From Acetobacter sp. AN02 (GTDB lineage Bacteria > Pseudomonadota > Alphaproteobacteria > Acetobacterales > Acetobacteraceae): a DNA stretch of 64,000 nucleotides. The stretch is from NCBI RefSeq assembly GCF_029759835.1, contig NZ_JAJJND010000002.1:1-64000 (forward strand). Reading direction: 5' to 3'. Below, one piece after another: positions 17,581-26,328 of this stretch (positions are counted from its first letter, which is position 1; each line of letters begins with the position of its first letter). The notes under the pieces are model-generated. The model made no database searches. It saw only the letters and a list, made by a program, of their open reading frames with translations, and was not told where the DNA came from. A program made the translations under genes and the position numbers.

Positions 17581-18414
17581 TCAGACGTTCTGCGGGGATC
17601 GGGCGGCGGCCAGTTCTGCGGCGAGCCTTGCGCGGGCGACCGAGACGTAGTGCGGGTCTATTTCAATACCGATCCCGGTAAGCCCCTGGCGCTGTGCCGC
17701 GATCAGTGTCGTTCCGGTTCCCATGAAGGGGTCCAGGACTTTTTCCGCGTTCCCACCGTGCAGCTTCAGGCAGAGTTCCGGCAGGGCCACGGGGAAGGTT
17801 CCGGGGTGATGAAATTTCTGTTCTTTTTTCCTGACGGTCTCATAGGGGATCAGCCAGGTGTCTCCGCGGCATCTGCGGTCCTGGGCATGTCCGCGGCGGG
17901 CGATATTGCTCTTGTCCTTGTAGGGCACGCCTGCGGCGAGGCGGTCGAGCCGGACATCTCCCGAGAGTGTCAGGTGGAACAGGTGTTCGTGGTTGCGGTT
18001 GAGGAAGCGCGGGCTGTTGACGGGTTTGAAATGTCCGACCGTGCTGCCGTCCACGGCGATGGATTTGACCCAGACGATGTGGTTCTGCAGCACGAACTGC
18101 TTCCGAAGGCGGACTGCCAGCTCGAAGGGCAGCCAGGGCTGTGCCGAGGTGCCTGCGATATTGAGGAAGAAGGAGCCGTCCGGGGTGAGGATTTTGCGGA
18201 TGGCGGCGCAGATGTCTTCCATCCAGCCGAGATATCCGTCTTCTGTCAGGCTGTCCTGGTAGCTCTCATAGGCGAGGCCGATATTGTAGGGCGGTGACGT
18301 GATGACCACGTCGATCGTGCCTGAGTGCATGCGGCGCAGGATCTGCAGGCTGTCTCCCTGCACGATCCGGTGTCGCCCGGCGCGGAAGCGTTGCGGGCGG
18401 CTGCTCTGTGTCAT
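17581..18414 (-). CDS. orphan site-specific DNA methyltransferase, beta-type motif order
   Basis: From ATG 18414 the protein has 277 residues. The catalytic motif TSPPYN is at residues 39-44 near the N-terminus and the S-adenosylmethionine motif DPFMGTG at 228-234 near the C-terminus, the order of beta-class amino-methyltransferases (N6-adenine or N4-cytosine). No restriction enzyme gene lies next to it. The longer upstream frame is antisense to the Tim44-like gene. No good ribosome site precedes the ATG. It has no extra C-terminal domain like that of CcrM. It may act as a solitary epigenetic or regulatory enzyme. Confidence 0.88.
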   Translation of the reverse strand: MTQSSRPQRFRAGRHRIVQGDSLQILRRMHSGTIDVVITSPPYNIGLAYESYQDSLTEDGYLGWMEDICAAIRKILTPDGSFFLNIAGTSAQPWLPFELAVRLRKQFVLQNHIVWVKSIAVDGSTVGHFKPVNSPRFLNRNHEHLFHLTLSGDVRLDRLAAGVPYKDKSNIARRGHAQDRRCRGDTWLIPYETVRKKEQKFHHPGTFPVALPELCLKLHGGNAEKVLDPFMGTGTTLIAAQRQGLTGIGIEIDPHYVSVARARLAAELAAARSPQNV

Positions 18415-18451
18415 CACGGGGATATGGTCGGTTCGGAAAAAGGCTTTCCGT

Positions 18452-19135
18452 TCAGGCGCTGCGGGCTGCTGCGAGGCGCCAGCTTCCGCCGGTGCTTCCG
18501 GAATAGAGGCGCTCGAAGGTCCACAGATCGGAGAATTCCGTGACGGCATCCGTTCCGGCGACCGGCTGCTGTGAGGAATCGAGCGTGAGGCTGATCTGAT
18601 CCGAGACGATCCGCACGTCGATGGCCACTCCGGTTCCTGCTGCGAGGTCCGTTTTCCGGACGTCCTCGATCGCCATGGACTGGACGCTGCGGATTTCGCT
18701 TTTCTGCGTCTCGCCTGCCTGTTCGCGTGTGATGATGGCTGACTCGAAGGCGGCAAAGGCGGCCGGGGTCAGGCGTTCCTGGAGGACGGGTCTGTTGCCT
18801 GCGGCAAAGGCCGTCACGATCTGACGGAAGGCACCTTCAGCGCCGCTGAGGAACTGCTCGGGCGTGAAGCTCTGATCCAGGCTTCTGAGCGTTCCTAGCT
18901 CCTGTCCCACGCGGGTTGCGGGCGCCGGGATGTTCGTGGAGACGTCTGATGCGGGTTTCTGTCCACCGACGACGGCAGCCCCCCGGGAAGGCTGCGGAGC
19001 CTGCGGAGGCGCGACCGGCCCTGGCTGCAGTCCGGCTTTCTTCCCCAGCACGCTGCGCAGACGCAGGACGAGGAACACCGCGACCAGAGCAAAAAAAATC
19101 AGATCAAACGGAAAATGTCCGCCGGTTACATTCAT
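18452..19135 (-). CDS. Tim44/TimA family putative adaptor protein
   Basis: A 227-residue protein with an N-terminal membrane segment (residues 8-25), a Pro/Gln/Ala-rich linker and a C-terminal Tim44-like domain (about 85-227) ending in EFSDLWTFERLY and WRLAAARS. In alphaproteobacteria this protein (TimA) commonly sits near secB and envelope genes, as here; a part in membrane protein assembly is proposed but not settled. The DNA methyltransferase gene follows after 37 bp. Confidence 0.85.
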   Translation of the reverse strand: MNVTGGHFPFDLIFFALVAVFLVLRLRSVLGKKAGLQPGPVAPPQAPQPSRGAAVVGGQKPASDVSTNIPAPATRVGQELGTLRSLDQSFTPEQFLSGAEGAFRQIVTAFAAGNRPVLQERLTPAAFAAFESAIITREQAGETQKSEIRSVQSMAIEDVRKTDLAAGTGVAIDVRIVSDQISLTLDSSQQPVAGTDAVTEFSDLWTFERLYSGSTGGSWRLAAARSA

Positions 19136-19324
19136 CTCAGATCTTCCCGCTGGTCCGGTCAGACCGGATCAAGAACCAGACGCTCTCCAGAATCGCACGA
19201 AGGGGCCTGACGGTTGCCTGCCCCTGTGCAAAACATAAGGTCTGCGGGCGTGCTGCACAATGCCGGAGCTGTCCTGACGGCGGAGAACTTGCTCCCTGTG
19301 CGGCTTATTTCCTATGTGTACTGG

Positions 19325-19855
19325 ATGATTGTGCTGCGTCATTGCGAAAGCGAATTCAACCGTCTCTATACCCTGACGGGTCGTGATCCGGGGATTGCGG
19401 ACCCGCCTCTTTCGGCGCGGGGGCGGTCTCAGGCCGCGGCGCTTCCTGCGGTGCTGGCCGGGCATCGGATCGGCCGGATTCTTGTGTCTCCCTATCACAG
19501 GGCGATCGAGACCGCGCAGCCTCTGGCGCGGGAGCTGGGCCTGACGCCGCGAATTCAGCCTCTGGTCCGGGAGCGGGCGCTTTATTCGTGTGATATCGGT
19601 TCTCCCCGTTCGGAGCTTGAGGGGCGCTGGCCCGATCTGGATTTTTCCGGTCTGGATGAGAACTGGTGGACCGAGGGTGTCGAGCCGGTGCGTGAGACCG
19701 AGCGGCGGGCCAGGGCGTTCTGCGCTGAGGCGGGTGCGGATGAGGCTGCGGATGGCGAGACGCTGGTGGTATCTCACTGGGCCTTTCTTCTTTCCCTGAC
19801 CGGTGAGGGTATGGAGAACGGTTCCTGGCGGTTCTTTAACCCTTCCCGGCGATGA
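19325..19855 (+). CDS. histidine phosphatase (phosphoglycerate-mutase-like) family protein
   Basis: From ATG 19325 it has 176 residues. The family signature is LRHCES (Arg5-His6), where Cys replaces the usual Gly of RHG. The second half-site LVSPYHRAIETAQPLA and the late VVSHWAFLLSL carry the remaining active-site residues. Substrate unknown. The ATG lacks a ribosome site; a GTG at 19298, with GGAGA upstream, is a possible earlier start. It is divergent from the Tim44-like gene and 85 bp before secB. Confidence 0.82.
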   Translation: MIVLRHCESEFNRLYTLTGRDPGIADPPLSARGRSQAAALPAVLAGHRIGRILVSPYHRAIETAQPLARELGLTPRIQPLVRERALYSCDIGSPRSELEGRWPDLDFSGLDENWWTEGVEPVRETERRARAFCAEAGADEAADGETLVVSHWAFLLSLTGEGMENGSWRFFNPSRR

Positions 19856-19940
19856 GCAGGCGTGCTTGGCGTCTTCGTCCGGCCATGCTACCGCCTGTGG
19901 TGGAATTTCTGTTTTCTTATTTTCAGGATATCTGTCTGAT

Positions 19941-20462
19941 ATGAGCGCATCTGGCACCCCTGCCCCCGACACTCCGGCACCGCCTGCCCTGCCGCTGATG
20001 ATCAACCTTCAGTATACGAAGGATCTGTCATTTGAGGTTCCGGCCGGCGCTGCGATTTTCCCGACTCTTACGGCACCCCCGCAGATTTCCGTCAATATCG
20101 ACGTGCAGGCCACGCCAGTTCAGGAAGGTCAGCCGGTTTTTGAGGTTGCTCTGACGATCCGTGCAGAGGCTGACGAGGCTCCGCAGAGCGAGGGCGGTCC
20201 GGCCGGTCGCAAGGTGTTCATTGCCGAGCTGACCTATGCTGCGGTCGTGACGCTGACGGGAACGCAGACCGAGCTGGTTGAGCCTCTGCTGCTGATTGAG
20301 GTTCCGCGTCTGATCTTCCCGTATGCCCGCAATATTCTGGGTGACGTGACGCGCGATGGCGGTTTCCCGCCGGTTGTTCTGCAGCCGATTGATTTTGTGG
20401 CTCTGTGGCAGGCCCGCCGCAGCCAGGAAGCCGGTTTCCCGCAGACTGTCGGCAACGCCTGA
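19941..20462 (+). CDS. secB: protein-export chaperone SecB
   Basis: A 173-residue SecB. It keeps preproteins unfolded and delivers them to SecA. Seen: NLQYTKDLSFEVPAG, NIDVQATP, FIAELTYAAV, LIEVPRLIFPYARNIL and GGFPPVVLQPIDF. The ATG at 19941, not the longer frame, fits the family; the N-terminus carries an extra Ala/Pro-rich stretch of about 18 residues. A strong terminator follows. Confidence 0.96.
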   Translation: MSASGTPAPDTPAPPALPLMINLQYTKDLSFEVPAGAAIFPTLTAPPQISVNIDVQATPVQEGQPVFEVALTIRAEADEAPQSEGGPAGRKVFIAELTYAAVVTLTGTQTELVEPLLLIEVPRLIFPYARNILGDVTRDGGFPPVVLQPIDFVALWQARRSQEAGFPQTVGNA

Positions 20463-20470
20463 GACCGGAT

Positions 20471-20500
20471 GGCCTGTCGTTCTGCGGCAGGCCGTTTTTT
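20471..20500 (+). terminator. intrinsic terminator of secB
   Basis: Arms 20471-20479 and 20485-20493 form a 9-bp stem (one G-T pair) with a 5-base loop, followed by G and six T. It starts 8 bases after the secB stop. Confidence 0.9.
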
Positions 20501-20558
20501 CTTTCAGCCTTTTCAGCCTGATCCCGGGCCGTCCGGGAATATGTCCGGAGCTTCCGTC

Positions 20559-20948
20559 ATGATTTTTCGGCGCTCGTTTTTCCCGGCTCTGGCTCTTGCG
20601 GCCGGCTGCTTTCTTTCTGCCTGTTCCGAAGACGCGCCGGCTGAGGCTCCTGCCGCACAGGCTCAGGACCAGGCCCGTGCGCAGGCGGCGCGCATTCCTC
20701 CGCAGGATTTCCCGCCGGGCACCGTTGCCGAGACCCCGCCTCCTGCGGGTGTGACGCTGGTCAATGATCCGTCGGCCCCGGCTGATACGCCGCTGTGCGG
20801 TACGGCTGCGCGTGAGGCGAATGCGATATCTGCCACGAATTATCCGCAGCCACTCAGTACGGGCAACAGCTGCACGGCGAATGCGTGTTTTGATCCTTCG
20901 ACCGTGACCTATATCGCCTCTGACGGCACGCGGCGCGTCTGCCGCTAG
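20559..20948 (+). CDS. small lipoprotein, unknown function
   Basis: A 129-residue protein from ATG 20559, with GGAG nine bases upstream. Lipobox LSAC gives Cys22 as the lipidated residue. The mature part begins with an Ala/Gln/Pro-rich linker and ends in a compact region with four cysteines, GTAAREANAISATNY, NSCTANACFDPSTV and a final TRRVCR, which suggests disulfides. Not recognised beyond that. Confidence 0.65.
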   Translation: MIFRRSFFPALALAAGCFLSACSEDAPAEAPAAQAQDQARAQAARIPPQDFPPGTVAETPPPAGVTLVNDPSAPADTPLCGTAAREANAISATNYPQPLSTGNSCTANACFDPSTVTYIASDGTRRVCR

Positions 20949-20959
20949 GTTCTGTTTCC

Positions 20960-21778
20960 GTGCGGCTGCTGTCACGTCTTTTTCGCAGGAGAAAGCCCCG
21001 GCTTCTGGGGGTTCTTCTGTGTTATAATGACGGGGATATTCTCGCGAACAGCATAGAGGCGCTGCTGGAAAGCGGTCATGAGATCGTGGTCTGGGACCAC
21101 GGGTCCGATGATACGACGCCGCAGGTTCTTGATCGTTATAACAGGTATTTCCGGGAGCGGCGGTTCATTCCGCGTGAGGTTGATTTCTATGGTCTGTATC
21201 AGGCCATGTCTGAAAACCTGCTCCGCAGCCATGTTGCGTCTTTCGACTGGGTGACGTGGCCGGATCAGGATGAGATTCCTGAGGGTCCGGACCGGTCCCG
21301 GCCTTATACCTCCTTTGTGGAGGAGGTTCTGGAATCAGAACACAGCTGGGTGCGGTTTCATAATTTCAATTTCTGGTTCACCTCGGCGGATGATCCTGCT
21401 GTTTCCGACCCGGTAAAGCGTGTCCGGCATTATGCGCTGTTTCCGGACTGTGCGCCGCGCATCCGGGCGTGGCGGGCATCGGCGACCAATATCCGCGTGT
21501 TCAATCACAATCCGCCTGAGGGCACGCCATGGCCTGAGCCGTTCTGTCTGCGGCATTATCCGATGCGGGACCTTGCGCAGATGCGGCGCCGGCTTGAGAA
21601 GGATCGTGCCGGGCTGGAGCGGGACGGTGCGAATTATCATTATGAGAATATGAAACGGGCTGAGCAGCGGCTGATCATTCCGCCTTCTTCTCTGCATCTG
21701 GATGACGGTGTTTCCGACCTTGATCCCTCCCCTGTTTTTAACTGGCGGGAGATTTACGGGCATGGTCCGTCGCGCTGA
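20960..21778 (+). CDS. glycosyltransferase family 2-like protein
   Basis: A 272-residue protein with a GTG start 11 bases after the lipoprotein stop. The fold signature is LGVLLCYNDGDILANSIEALL, IVVWDHGSDDTT and the later WVTWPDQDEIPEG, whose DQD is the probable metal/nucleotide-sugar site. This resembles the Glyco_tranf_2_4 group. A basic N-terminus without a membrane helix suggests a cytoplasmic, membrane-associated enzyme. Acceptor and donor are unknown. The 3' end overlaps the convergent acetyltransferase gene by 41 bp. Confidence 0.8.
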   Translation: MRLLSRLFRRRKPRLLGVLLCYNDGDILANSIEALLESGHEIVVWDHGSDDTTPQVLDRYNRYFRERRFIPREVDFYGLYQAMSENLLRSHVASFDWVTWPDQDEIPEGPDRSRPYTSFVEEVLESEHSWVRFHNFNFWFTSADDPAVSDPVKRVRHYALFPDCAPRIRAWRASATNIRVFNHNPPEGTPWPEPFCLRHYPMRDLAQMRRRLEKDRAGLERDGANYHYENMKRAEQRLIIPPSSLHLDDGVSDLDPSPVFNWREIYGHGPSR

Positions 21779-22361
21779 ATGATTCTGCCTTTCTGAGGAA
21801 GGCTTCGATATCGCCGCTCATCAGCAGGGAGAGGCTGTCCCTGATCCTGTCGCGGTCCCAGTCCCACCAGGACGTTGCCAGGAGGCGGGTGATCAGATCA
21901 TCTGAGAAGCGTTTGCGGATCACGCGGCAGGGGTTTCCCGCGACGATGGCGTAGGGCGGGATGTCTCCGCGGATCATTGCGCCTGCACCGATGACCGCGC
22001 CGGTTCCGATGACGGCACCTGAGAGGATGGTGCTGCCGGCTCCGAACCAGACATCGTTGCCCACGACGATATCGCCCTTGCTGGAGTGGTCGGTTTCGAG
22101 ATCTTCCGGTGCGTCCCAGAAGTCTTTCAGTTCCGCGAAGGGATAGGTCGTGACGGTGTCTGTCCTGTGGTTGCCCAGGATGAAGGTGACATCAGGTCCG
22201 ATGGAGCAGAAGCGGCCGATCTTCAGTTTTGCGAGCTGCGGCTCCAGGACGAGCGGCCTGCCGTAGGTGTAGTCTCCGATCTCCCAGCCCCAGTCTTCGA
22301 TATCTGCCGCGAGCTGGTATTTTGTCAGGGCCCGGAAGACCTTGTTGCCGTGGATGGACAT
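21738..22361 (-). CDS. CatB-related hexapeptide O-acetyltransferase
   Basis: A 207-residue left-handed beta-helix acetyltransferase. Hexapeptide repeats are seen from LKIGRFCSIGPDVTFILGNHRTD through IVVGNDVWFGAGSTIL to VIGTGAVIGAGAMI and the closing YAIVAGNPCRVIRKRF. Catalytic His is probably the H of GNHRTD. Homologues acetylate xenobiotics (chloramphenicol, streptogramins) or sugars; the target is unknown. Its ATG shares one base with the msrA stop (TAATG), so it is translated with msrA. The C-terminus overlaps the convergent glycosyltransferase gene by 41 bp. Confidence 0.85.
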   Translation of the reverse strand: MSIHGNKVFRALTKYQLAADIEDWGWEIGDYTYGRPLVLEPQLAKLKIGRFCSIGPDVTFILGNHRTDTVTTYPFAELKDFWDAPEDLETDHSSKGDIVVGNDVWFGAGSTILSGAVIGTGAVIGAGAMIRGDIPPYAIVAGNPCRVIRKRFSDDLITRLLATSWWDWDRDRIRDSLSLLMSGDIEAFLRKAESFSATDHARKSPAS

Positions 22362-22909
22362 TATGTCTCCGCTCCTTTTTTCAGTCGCTCGGAAAAATGC
22401 CTGCGCATTTTGGCGACTTTGGGGGCGATGACGGCGGCGCAGTAGGGCTGTGCCGGATTCCTGGCAAAATAGTCCTCGTGATAGGCCTCTGCGGGCCAGA
22501 TATGTGCTGCGGGTTCGATCTGCGTGACGATCGAGGCATCCCATATTTTTTCCGCCTCGATCTCCGCTTTTACGGCGCGTGCGGTTTCCATCTGCGCTTC
22601 GTTTTCGCAGAAGATGACCGAGCGGTATTGCGGGCCGACGTCATTTCCCTGCCGGTCCTGTGTGGTCGGGTCGTGCGTGACGAAAAAGATTCTCAGCAGA
22701 TCGGCAAAAGACAGAATTTCGGGATCGAAGGTGATGTCCACCACCTCCGCGTGCCCGGTTGTTTTCGTGCAGACCTGCTCATAGGTGGGCGCATCTGCAT
22801 GGCCTCCGGCATAGCCGGGTTTTACGGAGTGCACGCCCGCGAGATCTTTGAGGACGGCTTCCACGCACCAGAAGCATCCGCCTCCCAGGACAGCTTTTTC
22901 CATGATCAT
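22361..22909 (-). CDS. msrA: peptide-methionine (S)-S-oxide reductase
   Basis: A 182-residue MsrA that repairs methionine-S-sulfoxide using thioredoxin. The catalytic motif GGCFWC has the reactive Cys12. Also seen: GYAGGHADAPTYEQVC, HAEVVDITFDP, FFVTHDPTTQDRQGNDVGPQYRS. The ATG at 22909 overlaps the stop of the ester hydrolase gene (ATGA); a second ATG at 22903 has better spacing from GGGAG. It links two enzymes not usually found with it. Confidence 0.96.
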   Translation of the reverse strand: MIMEKAVLGGGCFWCVEAVLKDLAGVHSVKPGYAGGHADAPTYEQVCTKTTGHAEVVDITFDPEILSFADLLRIFFVTHDPTTQDRQGNDVGPQYRSVIFCENEAQMETARAVKAEIEAEKIWDASIVTQIEPAAHIWPAEAYHEDYFARNPAQPYCAAVIAPKVAKMRRHFSERLKKGAET

Positions 22910-24864
22910 TTCTCTCCCTGCGTCACGACCGGCAGCAGAACGGCGCTGGCGGTGTTTCCGCCCTGGTGCACGGTCTGCGTGGCGGCAATGAAGTCCGTTT
23001 TCTTCGCATCGAAGATATTGGGCACGTATTTCTGCGGGTTGCGGTCATAGAGCGGGAACCAGCTTGACTGCACCTGGACCATGATGCGGTGTCCGGGCTG
23101 GAAGACGTGGTTCACCGGCGGGAGATCGAAGCGGTAGAGTTCCGTCTTTCCCGGTTCTGCGGGCTCGGGTTTTTTGAAGCTTTTTCTGTAGCGGCCGCGG
23201 AAGATGTCCATGGAGATCGGAAGTTCGTATCCGCCTGCGGCCGGGGTGTCTGCCGTTGTCGGCGGTGCGACGTCGATCAGCTTGACGACCCAGTCTGAGT
23301 CCGTGCCTGTCGTGGCGGCGTAGAGCTGCGCGACCGGGACGCCGCTTACGGCGACGGGGTGATCGAGCACCGGGGTTTCCCAGGTCAGGACATCGGGGCG
23401 GGATTCCGCCTCTCTCTGGTCTTCGGTCAGCCAGGGTTTCCAGCGGGCTGAGTCTGAGAAGGCATAGGGTCTGTGCAGGAACGGGACCGGGTGTGCCGGG
23501 TCCGAGACATAGGAGGCGGCGCTGTCATTTCCGGCGTGTGAGAAGGACAGGCCGTTATTTTCCGACATGTACAGCGGTGTGAGGGCTGTGGCGGCGGGCC
23601 ATTTCGGGAATCTGTCCCATTTCTGCGTGCCGGTGTTGTAGATGATGGCGTCCGGCAGGTGCACCATCGGGGAGCCGGGCTTGAGATAGGCGTTAAAGAA
23701 GGGGCGGAATACGGTTTCCCGATACTGCCGGGCTGTATCGCCTTCGAATTTCAGGTTTCCGAGTTCGGAGCCGTTATAGTTGACGCCGCTGTGTCTCCAC
23801 GGTCCCATGACGAGTGTGTTGGGTGTGGTGTCTCCGGCGTTTTTGATTGCGCGCCAGGCGTGGATGGCGCCCCACATATCCTCCTGATCCCACAGTCCCT
23901 GCTCCCAGAGCATGGGCACGGCGGGTTTTTTCTGCGCGATCAGTTTGTCGAGGGCCTGTCCGCTCCAGAAGGCGTCATAGGCCGGGTGCGCGTGCATGCG
24001 CTGCCAGAACGGGAACTGGTCGAGGCCTGCGGCTGTGGCGAAGGCTCCGGCTGAGCCGGCCTGGAGGAAGTTCGTGTAGTCATCGGCGCTGATGCGGGGG
24101 ATGGGGTTGCCTTCTCCGCGCACGGTCATCTGGTCTGTGAAGTAGTCGAGGCTGCTCTGGCGGAAGGCGCCGTAGTGGAACCAGTCATCTCCCATCCATC
24201 CGTCGACCATCGGGCTTTCCGGGGCGGCGACCTTAAGGGCCGGGTGCGGGTCCAGCAGGGCCATGACGACGGTGAAGCCTTCATAGGAGGATCCGGTCAT
24301 CCCGACGCGTCCGTTGGATTGCGGGGTGTTTTTCACGAGCCAGTCGATGGTGTCCCAGGCGTCTGTCGTCTCGTCCGTTTCTGTCGGGTTGAGCGGGCCG
24401 CGCGGCGGGCGGGTCATGACGTAGTCGCCTTCGGAGCCGTATTTGCCGCGGATATCCTGGAACACGCGGATATAGCCGCTTTCCACGAAGACGTCGTCGC
24501 CCTGTGGCAGGAGGGCGCGCATGGTGGGGGCGGCATGGATGCGGTTGAGGCGCTGTCCCGCGTTATAGGGCGTGCGTGTGAGGAGGATCGGGGCGTTTTT
24601 CGCGCCTTTGGGGATCACGATGACGGTGAAGAGTTTCACGCCGTCCCGCATCGGGATCATGACTTCCTTGCGGATGTAGTCCTTTCCCTGGTCCGGGAAT
24701 GTCACTTTTTTCGGAATGTCGCTTCCGGTCTGCACCATGTCCTGTGTGACCGGACCCTGTGTGGTCTGGTCTTGTGCGGCGTGTGCGGATGTGAGGGTGC
24801 AGGACAGGAGGAGGGCTGTGAGCAGGGTGAGACGTGCGGATGAGGCGCGGACGGGAAGCGGCAT
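22906..24864 (-). CDS. alpha-amino-acid ester hydrolase (CocE/NonD, peptidase S15-like)
   Basis: A 652-residue secreted alpha/beta hydrolase. Residues 1-29 are a signal peptide ending AHA. The nucleophile elbow GSSYEG puts Ser193 as nucleophile; Asp326 (WDQED) and His358 (WRHSG) complete the triad. These sit exactly 12 residues before the triad I recall for the Acetobacter turbidans enzyme, and long blocks look nearly identical. A C-terminal jelly-roll domain starts at about 470. That enzyme hydrolyses alpha-amino acid esters and transfers the acyl group to beta-lactam nuclei; the natural substrate is unknown. First gene of a coupled hydrolase-msrA-acetyltransferase operon. Confidence 0.9.
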   Translation of the reverse strand: MPLPVRASSARLTLLTALLLSCTLTSAHAAQDQTTQGPVTQDMVQTGSDIPKKVTFPDQGKDYIRKEVMIPMRDGVKLFTVIVIPKGAKNAPILLTRTPYNAGQRLNRIHAAPTMRALLPQGDDVFVESGYIRVFQDIRGKYGSEGDYVMTRPPRGPLNPTETDETTDAWDTIDWLVKNTPQSNGRVGMTGSSYEGFTVVMALLDPHPALKVAAPESPMVDGWMGDDWFHYGAFRQSSLDYFTDQMTVRGEGNPIPRISADDYTNFLQAGSAGAFATAAGLDQFPFWQRMHAHPAYDAFWSGQALDKLIAQKKPAVPMLWEQGLWDQEDMWGAIHAWRAIKNAGDTTPNTLVMGPWRHSGVNYNGSELGNLKFEGDTARQYRETVFRPFFNAYLKPGSPMVHLPDAIIYNTGTQKWDRFPKWPAATALTPLYMSENNGLSFSHAGNDSAASYVSDPAHPVPFLHRPYAFSDSARWKPWLTEDQREAESRPDVLTWETPVLDHPVAVSGVPVAQLYAATTGTDSDWVVKLIDVAPPTTADTPAAGGYELPISMDIFRGRYRKSFKKPEPAEPGKTELYRFDLPPVNHVFQPGHRIMVQVQSSWFPLYDRNPQKYVPNIFDAKKTDFIAATQTVHQGGNTASAVLLPVVTQGEK

Positions 24865-24936
24865 CAGGAACTGGACTCCGGATTTCGATGATGCCTCAGA
24901 ATGAAAGCCTGCTCCGTGGAAAGTCCAGCCCGGGAA

Positions 24937-26262
24937 TCAGTTTTCGGGTTTTTCCCGTCGCGTTACCAGAAGCTGGTTGATGCGAAATCCCTCCACATCC
25001 ACGACTTCGAAGCGGAAACCGGCTTCGTCGATGCGGTCTGCCTTACGCGCCATCCGGCGGAGGCGGTGCAGGACGAAGCCTCCGATTGTATCGAAATTCT
25101 GGCTTTCGGGGAGATCGGCTACGCCGAGTTCGCGGATGACGTCTCCGATCGGGGCGGCGCCGTCCACGAGCCAGGAATGTGTATCGCGGCGGACGATGGC
25201 CTGTTCCTCGAAGGGGTTGGCGAGGCCGTCCATCAGGGCGCCGAGAATGTCCTTGAAGGTGATCAGCCCGACCACCAGGCCGTATTCGCTGACGACGAGT
25301 GCGAAGCCTGCGCCCTGCGTGTCGAACTGGGCCAGGGTGTCCCACAGGTTCAGGGTTTCGGGGACGGAGAGGACGTCCCGGCGGAGTCTGAGGATGGAGG
25401 CGCGGACGTTCTGGGAGGATGGCGGGACGCCGTGGTCGTCCACCACCGTGACGAGAACGTCTTCCGCGCGGATGGAGCCGATGACGTGATCGAGGCCGCC
25501 ATCGCAGAGCGGGTAGCGTGAGTAGGGCCGCACGCGGACCTTGTCGCGCTGTTCTTCCGGTGTGTCCTGCACGTCGAGGAAGACGATCTCGTCACGCGGG
25601 GTCATGGCGGAGGTGACGGAGCGGTCCTGGAGGCCCAGGACGTTGTGGATCATCTGGTGTTCCTGTTCCAGGAGCACACCGGATGCGGTGCCTGCGGCGA
25701 GGATGGCGCGGAGGTCTTCGGGCGTGACCGGCTCCACGGCTGAGGCGGCGGGGATTTTCAGGAGGCGCAGCAGGGCGTCTGCGATGCGGGAAAAGACGAC
25801 CACGAGGGGATAGAGCACCCGGAGTGCGCCTGCGGGGAACCAGCCGACCGAGAGGGCAATCCGGTCCGGGGCGTTCATGGCGATGCGTTTGGGCAGCAGG
25901 TCGGCAAAGATGACGAACATGCCTGTGACGATCACGAAGCCTGTTGCCGAGGCGAGGCTTGAGGCGGAGGCCGGGATCAGCCCCCATCCGGCATAGATTA
26001 CGGTCAGGGGCGGGGTCAGCATTTCCGAGCTGATGATACCGCCCATCACGCCGACGGCGTTGAGGCAGATCTGGAGCACGGTCATGACCTGACCTGTGTT
26101 TTTTCTCAGATTAAGGAAGGATGTCGCGCGTTCGTCACCTGCGTCCGCGCGCGCCCGGAGACGGACATCCCGTGCTGCGGCGAACGAGATTTCCGACAGG
26201 GAGATGAGGATATTGACGGCAACGAGCAGGACGAGGGCGACGAGGCCCATGAAAAGGAGCAC
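24937..26262 (-). CDS. CNNM/CorC-HlyC family membrane protein (hemolysin-like)
   Basis: A 441-residue protein with an N-terminal DUF21/CNNM membrane domain (about residues 1-175, several helices, with the conserved FADLLPKRIAMNAPDRIAL), a pair of CBS domains (about 205-335, including MTPRDEIVFLDV and VVSEYGLVVGLITFKDILGAL) and a C-terminal CorC_HlyC domain. Relatives are implicated in magnesium or cobalt efflux; older names call them hemolysins. It is an inner-membrane protein. No partner gene is evident nearby. Confidence 0.92.
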   Translation of the reverse strand: MLLFMGLVALVLLVAVNILISLSEISFAAARDVRLRARADAGDERATSFLNLRKNTGQVMTVLQICLNAVGVMGGIISSEMLTPPLTVIYAGWGLIPASASSLASATGFVIVTGMFVIFADLLPKRIAMNAPDRIALSVGWFPAGALRVLYPLVVVFSRIADALLRLLKIPAASAVEPVTPEDLRAILAAGTASGVLLEQEHQMIHNVLGLQDRSVTSAMTPRDEIVFLDVQDTPEEQRDKVRVRPYSRYPLCDGGLDHVIGSIRAEDVLVTVVDDHGVPPSSQNVRASILRLRRDVLSVPETLNLWDTLAQFDTQGAGFALVVSEYGLVVGLITFKDILGALMDGLANPFEEQAIVRRDTHSWLVDGAAPIGDVIRELGVADLPESQNFDTIGGFVLHRLRRMARKADRIDEAGFRFEVVDVEGFRINQLLVTRREKPEN

Positions 26263-26328
26263 GACGGGTTCAACCGGTTTCTGATCAGAGGCCGGAAACT
26301 ACCTCATCCCGTACGGACCTGGCGAATC

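Noticed and set aside
19803-19940. N-terminal extension of SecB
   Set aside because: It overlaps the phosphatase gene, resembles no SecB, and ATG 19941 gives the normal protein.
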